Shown piece after piece: positions 41,560 through 49,012 of a stretch of DNA of 64,000 nt. The translations under genes were made by a program, and so were the position numbers. The notes beneath the pieces were generated by a model. The model was given only the letters and a program-made list of their open reading frames with translations, did not search any database and had not been told where the DNA came from. Within the stretch, counting starts at the first letter, position 1. Every line of letters begins with the position of its first letter. The DNA is taken from positions 124,001 through 188,000 of the forward strand of contig CBDDII010000003.1 of the NCBI GenBank assembly GCA_965228905.1, given 5' to 3'. Source of the DNA: CALKXV01 sp965228905 (GTDB lineage: Bacteria > Pseudomonadota > Alphaproteobacteria > Rhodobacterales > Rhodobacteraceae).

Positions 41560-43350
41560 ATGCAGTTCACCACCCGCCCCGAGCTTCAAGGCACCTTCGG
41601 AATGGTCACCTCGACCCACTGGCTGGCATCGGCTGTCGGTATGAAAACCCTCGAAGCGGGCGGCAATGCCTTCGACGCCGCCGTGGCGACGGGGCTTGTC
41701 CTGAACGTGGTCGAACCCCAGTTGAACGGCCCATTGGGCGACATGCCCGCGCTGATCTGGCCCGCAGCGGCCGACGCACCTTCGATGATCTGCGGACAGG
41801 GTACGGCACCCGCAGGTGCAACCGTCGATCACTACAGATCCCAAGGCCTCGACCTGATCCCCGGCTCGGGCCTTTTGGCGACGGTCATCCCCGGCGCCTT
41901 CGATGCCTGGATGCTGATGCTGCGCGACCATGGCACCCTGCGGCTGCGCGAGGTCATGGAACCCGCCATCCACTATGCACATGCCGGTTATCCTTTCCTG
42001 CCCCGCACCGCTGGTGTCATCGCCGAACACGCCGACTTTTTCCAGACCGAATGGCCCACCTCGGCCCAAGTCTGGCTGCCCGGCGGCAAGGCTCCAAAGC
42101 CGGGCGAATTGTTCCGCAACCCTCAACTCGCCGACTTCTGGACCCGCCTTCTGGACGAAGCCGAAACCGCCAAGGGGCGCGAGGCCGAGATCGAAGCAGC
42201 CCGCCGCGCCTTCTATTCCGGATTCGTGGCCGAGGCGATCGACCAGCACATCCGCGAAACCTGCGTCATGGACGGCGCAGGCGAACGCAGAAAGGGCGTG
42301 CTGACGGGCGAAGACATGGCCGGTTGGTCAGCCACCGTCGAAGACACGCTTTCCGGCAGCTACCAGGATTGGCAGGTCTACAAGGGCGGCTTCTGGACCC
42401 AGGGACCGGCCCTGCTTCAGACGCTCGCGACGCTGTCCCACACCGGGATCGCCGAAGCCGGACCGCTCGACACCGAATTCGCCCACCTTGCCGTCGAAGC
42501 CCTGAAACTGGCCTTTGCCGACCGCGAGGCTTACTACGGCGATCCCCTTATGGCCGAGATCCCCGCCGACCTTCTTCTGTCGGATGAATACGCTCAAAGG
42601 CGGGCGGCCCAGATCGGCGACACCGCCTCTCTGGAACAGCGCCCCGGGCCGGTGCCGGGGCTGGAACATCTTGCCAAGGCATTCCTCGACCGCGCAAACC
42701 GCGCCCTGCCCGAGGGGGCCGGCACGGGCGGCGGTGAACCAACGATGGCGCACCTCGAAAAACGCGAAGGCGACACCGTCCACCTCGATGTGGTCGACGC
42801 GGCAGGTAATATGGTGTCGGCCACACCGTCGGGCGGATGGCTGCAATCCAACCCGGTGGTGCCGGGCCTTGGCGTTCCGCTCAACACACGCGCCCAGATG
42901 TTCTGGCTGGACGAAGGCCTGCCCACCACACTTGCCCCCGGACGTCGCCCCCGCACGACGTTAACGCCTTCGATGGCCCGCGCACCGGACGGCACACGCC
43001 TTGCCTTCGGCACACCTGGCGGCGACAGCCAGGACCAGTGGCAATTGTTCCTGCTCCTGCACCTCGTCCACCACGGCATGAACCTGCAAGAAGCCATCGA
43101 CGCGCCCCTGGTCCTTTCCGGTCACGTCCAGTCCAGCTTCTACCCGCGCGGCACAAATCCCGGCCAACTGATGATCGAACCCGCCTTTCCCGAAGGCACC
43201 ATCGCCGGTCTGCGCGACAAGGGACACCGGATCCAGGTAGCCGAACCCTGGACACTTGGCCGCCTGACCGCAGCATCCCACAGCCCGAACGGCATCCTGA
43301 AGGCCGCAGCAACACCGCGCCTGATGCAGGCCTACGCGGCGGGGCGCTAG
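41560..43350 (+). CDS. Gamma-glutamyltransferase family protein
   Basis: An Ntn-hydrolase of 596 residues that cleaves itself and splits gamma-glutamyl bonds. The N-terminal part has ...ASAVGMKTLEAGGNAFDAAVATGLVLNVVEPQLNG, family-typical. The nucleophile is expected at Thr406 in DTVHLDVVDAAGN, followed by ...VPLNTRAQMFW and the ...LAPGRRPRTTLTPSM... loop. No signal peptide, so it may act in the cytoplasm, unlike periplasmic GGT. Starts at 41560; the longer open frame overlaps the GntR gene and was rejected. Confidence 0.88.
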   Translation: MQFTTRPELQGTFGMVTSTHWLASAVGMKTLEAGGNAFDAAVATGLVLNVVEPQLNGPLGDMPALIWPAAADAPSMICGQGTAPAGATVDHYRSQGLDLIPGSGLLATVIPGAFDAWMLMLRDHGTLRLREVMEPAIHYAHAGYPFLPRTAGVIAEHADFFQTEWPTSAQVWLPGGKAPKPGELFRNPQLADFWTRLLDEAETAKGREAEIEAARRAFYSGFVAEAIDQHIRETCVMDGAGERRKGVLTGEDMAGWSATVEDTLSGSYQDWQVYKGGFWTQGPALLQTLATLSHTGIAEAGPLDTEFAHLAVEALKLAFADREAYYGDPLMAEIPADLLLSDEYAQRRAAQIGDTASLEQRPGPVPGLEHLAKAFLDRANRALPEGAGTGGGEPTMAHLEKREGDTVHLDVVDAAGNMVSATPSGGWLQSNPVVPGLGVPLNTRAQMFWLDEGLPTTLAPGRRPRTTLTPSMARAPDGTRLAFGTPGGDSQDQWQLFLLLHLVHHGMNLQEAIDAPLVLSGHVQSSFYPRGTNPGQLMIEPAFPEGTIAGLRDKGHRIQVAEPWTLGRLTAASHSPNGILKAAATPRLMQAYAAGR

Positions 43351-43358
43351 GGCAACCC

Positions 43359-44111
43359 ATGACGCTTGATCTTCTTCTCGGTGGATTCGACCCCCTTGTT
43401 GCCGTACTTCTTCTGGCCGCCAGTTTCATCGGCTCGTTCATCACCGTGGCCCTCGGAATAGGCGGCGGCGCGCTCCTGCTTGCGGTCCTGGCAACCTTCA
43501 TGCCGCCCGCCGCCCTGATCCCCGTGCATGGCGTGATCCAGCTTGGCTCCAACGCCTTCCGCGCAGCACTCCTTCTGAAGAAAACCCACTGGCCCCCCTT
43601 CGCGGCCTTCGCTCTCGGCACGATCATCGGGGCCTTCATCGGCGGCTCCGTAGTCGTGAACCTTCCCCCCGGCCTTGTCCTGATCGGCATCGGCCTCTTC
43701 GTGATCTACAGCGTCCTTACACGACCGCCCGCCTGGCTGTCGCGCATCCCGATCCTGACCGGCCTGATCTCAAGCTTCCTGACCATGTTCTTCGGCGCCA
43801 CCGGCGTTTTCGTTGCAAACTTCACCAAGTCGCTCGAACTCCCCCGCGAATCCCATGTCGCCACCCACGCGGTGCTGATGACCCTGCAACACGGGCTGAA
43901 AATCCTGGTCTTCGGCTTTCTCGGCTTTGCCTACGGCCCCTGGATCGGCTTCATCATCGCGATGATCGCCGCCGGTTTTCTTGGCACTCTCGTCGGTCGC
44001 AGGGTCCTGATCCGCTTGTCCGACAAGGCCTTCAAGAAGGCGCTGGATATCGTCCTGATCCTGATTTCCATCCGGCTGATCTGGCAGGGAACGGCAACGT
44101 TTTTCCCCTGA
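43359..44111 (+). CDS. TauE/SafE-family sulfite exporter-like permease
   Basis: Eight-helix permease of 250 residues. The N-terminal repeat SFITVALGIGGGALLLAVLATFMPPAALIPVHGVIQLGSNAFRA is a family hallmark; GLISSFLTMFFGATGVFVA is its second copy. TauE/SafE proteins export sulfite or sulfonates. Eight bases after the GGT gene, so co-transcribed. Confidence 0.88.
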   Translation: MTLDLLLGGFDPLVAVLLLAASFIGSFITVALGIGGGALLLAVLATFMPPAALIPVHGVIQLGSNAFRAALLLKKTHWPPFAAFALGTIIGAFIGGSVVVNLPPGLVLIGIGLFVIYSVLTRPPAWLSRIPILTGLISSFLTMFFGATGVFVANFTKSLELPRESHVATHAVLMTLQHGLKILVFGFLGFAYGPWIGFIIAMIAAGFLGTLVGRRVLIRLSDKAFKKALDIVLILISIRLIWQGTATFFP

Positions 44112-44120
44112 AACATGCAA

Positions 44121-44196
44121 TGGCGGCCCCGATAGGAGTCGAACCTATGACCTACCGCTTAGGAGGCGGTTGCTCTATCCTCTGAGCTACGAGGCC
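44121..44196 (-). tRNA. tRNA-Arg (anticodon CCU)
   Basis: Full cloverleaf on the minus strand: acceptor GGCCTCG/CGGGGCC, discriminator G, encoded CCA (bases 44121-44123), anticodon stem ACCGC/GCGGT with loop CTCCTAA, and T-loop GTTCGAC. The anticodon CCU reads the rare Arg codon AGG. Confidence 0.95.
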
Positions 44197-44252
44197 GCTG
44201 CCCCCTTCTCCGATTTTCGTGCCTCGGGATCAAGCGGCTTGCGTCGTTTCCC

Positions 44253-44264
44253 GTTAGCGATAAC
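44253..44264. promoter_or_regulatory. LacI-type operator before the LacI gene
   Basis: GTTAGCGATAAC: one mismatch from a perfect palindrome with a central CG, the usual form of LacI-family sites. It is 31 bases before the start of the LacI gene, so autoregulation is likely. Confidence 0.55.
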
Positions 44265-44294
44265 CTAAGGGAAAGAAAGACGCAGGATACCGGT

Positions 44295-45353
44295 ATGGAC
44301 GACGACAAGGTTGTTCCCTTGATGAAAGAGATGAAAACACCGACCCGCCCGCTGACCCTGAGGGACGTTTCCGAAGCCTCGGGCGTGTCGGAAATGACCG
44401 TAAGTCGCGTGCTTCGAAACCGGGGTGATGTGTCCGACGCGACGCGCGAAAAGGTGCTTCGTACCGCGAAACAACTCGGCTATGTGCCAAACAAGATCGC
44501 CGGGGCATTGGCCTCGAACCGTGTGAACCTTGTCGCCGTCATCATCCCCAGCCTGTCGAACATGGTCTTTCCCGAAGTGCTGACCGGCATATCGGATGTC
44601 CTGGACGATTCCCCTTTGCAATCGGTCGTCGGCGTCACTCACTATAGCCCCGACAAGGAAGAAACCGTTCTGTTCGAAATGTTGTCCTGGCGGCCTTCGG
44701 GGATCATCCTGGCCGGGCTTGAACATACCGACGCCTCGCTTGCCATGCTGGCGGCCTCCGGCATTCCGGTTGTCGAGATCATGGACACCGACGGCGATCC
44801 CGTCGATTCCGTAGTCGGGATCAGCCACCGCCGCGCCGGCCGCGAAATGGCGCGACAGATCATCCGCTACGGCTATGAACAGATCGGTTTCCTGGGCACC
44901 AAGATGCCGATGGACCACCGGGCACGTAAGCGGTTCGAGGGGTTCACCGAGGCCCTCGCCAAGGAGGGCTTCGAAGTCGTCGATCAGGAATTCTACGATG
45001 GCGGCTCTTCGCTTCTGAAAGGGCGCGAGATGACCGAACGCATCCTCGAACGCAGCCCGGACCTGGACTTCCTTTACTACTCCAACGACATGATCGGCGC
45101 GGGCGGGTTGCTTCACCTTCTCGATCGCGGCATCGACGTTCCCGGCCAGATCGGCCTCGCCGCTTTCAACGGCACCGACCTTCTGGATGGCCTGCCAAGG
45201 AAACTCGCGACGATGGAGGCGGGGCGTTACGAAATCGGGCGCAAGGCGGCCGAAATCATCCTGGAACGCAATGCCGAGAATGCGCCCAAGGAAACCCGCC
45301 GGATCGAGCTGACACCGCAGATCCAGCTCGGCGACACGTTAAAGAGAACATAA
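44295..45353 (+). CDS. LacI-family transcriptional regulator (GntR gluconate-like)
   Basis: A 352-residue repressor. HTH and hinge TLRDVSEASGVSEMTVSRVLRNRGDVSDATREKVLRTAKQLGYVPNKIAGALAS, then a periplasmic-binding-protein-like effector domain. The sequence resembles the gluconate repressor group (Asp-rich DTDGDPVDSVVGISHRRAGR). Next genes are not sugar catabolism; its true targets may be elsewhere. A palindrome lies upstream and half-sites of a similar type lie downstream. Confidence 0.88.
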   Translation: MDDDKVVPLMKEMKTPTRPLTLRDVSEASGVSEMTVSRVLRNRGDVSDATREKVLRTAKQLGYVPNKIAGALASNRVNLVAVIIPSLSNMVFPEVLTGISDVLDDSPLQSVVGVTHYSPDKEETVLFEMLSWRPSGIILAGLEHTDASLAMLAASGIPVVEIMDTDGDPVDSVVGISHRRAGREMARQIIRYGYEQIGFLGTKMPMDHRARKRFEGFTEALAKEGFEVVDQEFYDGGSSLLKGREMTERILERSPDLDFLYYSNDMIGAGGLLHLLDRGIDVPGQIGLAAFNGTDLLDGLPRKLATMEAGRYEIGRKAAEIILERNAENAPKETRRIELTPQIQLGDTLKRT

Positions 45354-45366
45354 AACCTTAGGCGGA

Positions 45367-45407
45367 TTGTCACCGGACCGGGACCGCAGCTGCGACTCCG
45401 GTAACAA
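45367..45407. promoter_or_regulatory. Separated half-sites resembling a gluconate-repressor box
   Basis: Arms TTGTCACCGGA (45367-45377) and TCCGGTAACAA (45397-45407) are inverted with one mismatch and 19 bases between them. Each is close to half of the TGTTACCGGTAACA box known for GntR-type LacI repressors. Located between the LacI gene and the protease gene. May be an operator pair for looping, or a terminator stem. Confidence 0.4.
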
Positions 45408-45526
45408 CTCCGCAATCTTCGCTACCTACTGTCGTTCAAAGCCTTGGGTGGGGTGCCTGGGGCGAACGGGGTGGCACTTTCCAATGCCACTGTGCTTTCG
45501 GCCCATGTTCGTGAGGGAAGCGGGTC

Positions 45527-47203
45527 ATGTGTGGTTTGTGCCAAGCGTTTCAGCCCTGGGCTGATGATTGTGTTTTTGCACCGTTTCAAGACGTACCAGC
45601 CGCCGAAAGCGGCTCAAGCTCCGACGGAGACTCTGCGGAATTGCCGACTTTCACCTACGATCAGATCGCGACCCAACTGACGACAGGCTTCTGGGGCGGC
45701 GGTAGCACCCGGTCTTTCGATGTCTCATCGGGCGACACGCTTTATGTCGACATAACGGCATTGGCCACAAACGGGCAGGACATGGCGCGCGAGGCGCTGA
45801 ATGCCTGGTCCCTTGTCACCGGCCTAAATTTTGTCGAGGTCGACGGCCAGGACCCACCCGATACCACCCACGTCGAAGGAAGCGATGCGCCCTCCGGCAC
45901 ATCCACCGGTTACGCCATGGGCGTTGGCGATGATTTCCTCGGAACGCTCTCAAGCGGAAGCGATCAGGACAGCATCGCCATCAGCCTTGTCGCAGGCCAG
46001 ACCGTCCAGATCACACTGGCCGGGGAAGGGGCATCGGAAACCGTTGATCCCTACCTCTGGATACTCGACGGTTCCGGTACCGTCGTCGCCGAAAACGACG
46101 ACGCGGCGGGCCGCGACAGCGCACTGTCCTATCAGGCCAGCTACACCGGAACGCACTACATCCGCGCGGGATCCTTTGCCAACAGCTATCCGGGTGACTA
46201 TCGGATCTCGGTCCGCGAAACAGCGCAGACCGCCCATATCACCTTCGACGATGAAGAATCCGGCGCATATGCCACCTCTTCCCTTTTCAACGGCACGATC
46301 CAGTCGTCCTTTGTCAACGTGAACGCGAACTGGGCCGGCGGATCGAACCGGATCGACGGGTACTTCTACCAGACCTATGTCCACGAAATCGGTCACGCCC
46401 TCGGCCTCGGCCACGCGGGCAACTACAACGGCAGCGCGACCTACGGCACCGACAATCACTATGACAACGACTCCTGGCAGGCGACAGTCATGTCCTACTT
46501 TCACCAGACCGAGAATACCGAGGTGGACGCCGACTTTGCCTATGTGATCGGACCACAGGTCGCCGACATCATCGCCATCCAGTCGCTTTACGGCACGCCC
46601 ATTTCCGCAGCGTCCGGCGACACCACCTATGGAAACGACGCGAACACCGGCACTTACCTCGACACCGCGCATTCCCTGTCGAACCCGATCTCCTACACGG
46701 TGTTCGACACGGACGGCACCGATACGTTCGACTTTTCGTCCTTCTCCGCCCACCAGGTCATGGACCTGCGGCAGGAAACCTTTTCAGACCTTGCAGGGCA
46801 CGATGGAAACGTCGGAATCGCCCGTGGCACCATCATCGAGAATGGCCTGACCGGGACCGGGAATGACACGATCACGGGCAATGCCGCCGACAATGGGCTG
46901 TCTGCCGGTTTCGGAACCGACGTGATCGACGGCGGTGACGGTAACGATGCGATCCGTGGCGGGTCGGGCAACGATGATCTGAACGGCGAAGATGGTTTCG
47001 ACCTGATCGAAGGCGGCACCGGTGATAATCTGATCGAAGGCGGCAACGACGGCGACCTGTTGATCGGAGACGATGTTACCCTTTCAATGCTGACGATGAT
47101 TTACCCGACATGGACGCCGCCGCCGAATGCCCAGACCCTGCTGAACGACGGCGACTATATTCAGCTTTGGGATGACATCCTCGACGATCAGGGGATCGCC
47201 TGA
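45527..47203 (+). CDS. Serralysin-like M10 metalloprotease with inserted PPC domain and RTX repeats
   Basis: A 558-residue secreted protease. Catalytic zinc site HEIGHALGLGH starting at His286 and Met-turn MSYF at Met322, both of the serralysin type. The catalytic domain is interrupted by a PPC-like beta domain (about 135-231, SDQDSIAISL...YPGDYRISVRE). The C-terminus has degenerate GGxGxD RTX calcium repeats (about 445-525) and an acidic tail for type I secretion; there is no signal peptide. The start MCGLC is common in roseobacter RTX proteins. No type I secretion genes are adjacent. Confidence 0.88.
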   Translation: MCGLCQAFQPWADDCVFAPFQDVPAAESGSSSDGDSAELPTFTYDQIATQLTTGFWGGGSTRSFDVSSGDTLYVDITALATNGQDMAREALNAWSLVTGLNFVEVDGQDPPDTTHVEGSDAPSGTSTGYAMGVGDDFLGTLSSGSDQDSIAISLVAGQTVQITLAGEGASETVDPYLWILDGSGTVVAENDDAAGRDSALSYQASYTGTHYIRAGSFANSYPGDYRISVRETAQTAHITFDDEESGAYATSSLFNGTIQSSFVNVNANWAGGSNRIDGYFYQTYVHEIGHALGLGHAGNYNGSATYGTDNHYDNDSWQATVMSYFHQTENTEVDADFAYVIGPQVADIIAIQSLYGTPISAASGDTTYGNDANTGTYLDTAHSLSNPISYTVFDTDGTDTFDFSSFSAHQVMDLRQETFSDLAGHDGNVGIARGTIIENGLTGTGNDTITGNAADNGLSAGFGTDVIDGGDGNDAIRGGSGNDDLNGEDGFDLIEGGTGDNLIEGGNDGDLLIGDDVTLSMLTMIYPTWTPPPNAQTLLNDGDYIQLWDDILDDQGIA

Positions 47204-47205
47204 AA

Positions 47206-48849
47206 TCAACGCGCCGCATGAATCTCTGCAATGGTCTGTCGCGGCGTGATCGCCTCGGTCGCGATGGTGATCTCAAGGACCGCGCCCGCGCGATGCGCCA
47301 GCGCACGTTCCAGCGCCGGTGCAAATTCCCTGGTCCGTTCCACCTTCTCGCCCAGCATCCCGTAAGCCTTGGCAAGCGCGGCGAAATCCGGGTTCACAAG
47401 GTCGGTGCCCGAAACACGGTCGGGGAACTCCCGCTCCTGGTGCATCCGGATCGTGCCATAGGTGCCGTTGTTCAACACCAGCACCACGGGGCCAACGCCC
47501 AACTGCATAGCGGTTGCCAACTCCTGCCCATTCATCTGGAAATCGCCGTCACCGGCAAAACAGATCACCTGCCGCTCGGGGAACAGACCCTTCGCCATGA
47601 CCGCCGCAGGCACACCGTACCCCATGGCCCCCGACTGCGGCGCCAAAAGCCGCTGATCGCGGCCATAGCGGAAAAACTTGTTGTTCCAGATCGAGAAATT
47701 TCCGGCCCCGTTCGTCAGGATCGCGTCTGGCTCCAGATGCGCCTGCAAATGCCCCATCACGTCGGCCATGCTGACCGGGCCGGGCAATTGGGGCAGATCG
47801 AACGACGCCAGATACCTCTGCCGCGCCGCCCGCGTCCAATCCCCCCAATCGCCGCTCAACGAAACTTCGGCCAAAGCAGCGGCGAACCGGTTCGGGCAGG
47901 ACACGACTGCCAGATCGGGCTGATAGATCTTGCCCAACTCGGCGGGCGACTGGTGCACATGAACCAGCTTTTGCGCCATCTCGGGCAGGTCGAAAATCGA
48001 ATGGTTGCTGGTCGTCATCTCGCCAAAACGCACATTGATCGCAAGCACCGCGTCCGAGCTCGCCAACGTCTCGCGCACCCCCGGCAACATGCCCACCCCG
48101 GCCTCTCCGGCATAGCTGTCCAGCCCGTTGTCATAGATGTCCTGGTATCGAAAGGCCGCGATCACGGGGATGTTCGCAGCTTCGGCAAAAGCCTCAAGCG
48201 CGCGACTTCCCGCATCGCTCCAGCCGCCACCACCGGCCAGAATGACCGGGCGTTCGGCACCGGCCAGAACATCACGAACGCCCGCCACGTCCGCCTCTGA
48301 CGGCGCAGGCACGGGCAAGGCAGGCGCACGACTGATCGGGGCAACGTCCGTTGTGTCCGACACCACGTTTTCGGGCAGCGCCACGATCACCGGCCCCGGA
48401 CGCCCCGACAGCGCCACCGACCAGGCCCGCGACACGATCTCGGGGATACGCTCCACATGTTCGATCTCGGTCACCCATTTCGCCATGTCCCCGAAGAAGG
48501 CGCGATAGTTCACCTCCTGGAACATCTCGCGGTCACGGGTCCGCGTGTCGATCTGGCCCACGAACAGGATCATCGGCGACGAATCCTGCATCGCCGTATG
48601 CACCCCGATCGAGGCATTGGTCGCCCCCGGCCCCCGCGTGACGAAACACAGGCCCGGCTCGCCGGTCAGCTTGCCATGGGCGGCCGCCATGAATCCCGCA
48701 CCGCCTTCGTTGCGGCAATTCACGAAACGCATCCCCGACTGGTACATCCCGTCCAGCACCGACAGATAGGATTCCCCCGGAACACCGTAACCCCGGGTCG
48801 CCCCCAGGGCTTCCAGACATTCCACCAAAAGCTTGCCGCCGTGCCGCAT
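47206..48849 (-). CDS. Thiamine-diphosphate enzyme, acetolactate-synthase-like
   Basis: ThDP-dependent carboligase or decarboxylase of 547 residues. N-terminal pyrimidine domain with catalytic Glu in RNEGGAGFMAAAHG, a central domain, and the C-terminal ThDP motif GDGDFQMNGQELATAMQLG...NNGTYG. The sequence is close to the acetolactate synthase/glyoxylate carboligase group, but no small subunit lies nearby and the substrate is not known. Xsc (sulfoacetaldehyde acetyltransferase) was considered because of the neighbouring sulfite oxidase; I see nothing specific for it. AAGGA seven bases before the ATG at 48849. Divergent from soeA. Confidence 0.82.
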   Translation of the reverse strand: MRHGGKLLVECLEALGATRGYGVPGESYLSVLDGMYQSGMRFVNCRNEGGAGFMAAAHGKLTGEPGLCFVTRGPGATNASIGVHTAMQDSSPMILFVGQIDTRTRDREMFQEVNYRAFFGDMAKWVTEIEHVERIPEIVSRAWSVALSGRPGPVIVALPENVVSDTTDVAPISRAPALPVPAPSEADVAGVRDVLAGAERPVILAGGGGWSDAGSRALEAFAEAANIPVIAAFRYQDIYDNGLDSYAGEAGVGMLPGVRETLASSDAVLAINVRFGEMTTSNHSIFDLPEMAQKLVHVHQSPAELGKIYQPDLAVVSCPNRFAAALAEVSLSGDWGDWTRAARQRYLASFDLPQLPGPVSMADVMGHLQAHLEPDAILTNGAGNFSIWNNKFFRYGRDQRLLAPQSGAMGYGVPAAVMAKGLFPERQVICFAGDGDFQMNGQELATAMQLGVGPVVLVLNNGTYGTIRMHQEREFPDRVSGTDLVNPDFAALAKAYGMLGEKVERTREFAPALERALAHRAGAVLEITIATEAITPRQTIAEIHAAR

Positions 48850-49012
48850 CGCGCATTCCTTCAATTCTTCAAAGATCTTGTTGCAGCGCACCGGCCAAGG
48901 TGCAAGCGCCCAAACTGGACCTAACAGCACAACACAATTGGCAATACGGGTTGCCGGGGGGTTCCGCATAGGTTCAACTGCCGGAGAGCACCCCAAAGGG
49001 TCAGACACAAGA

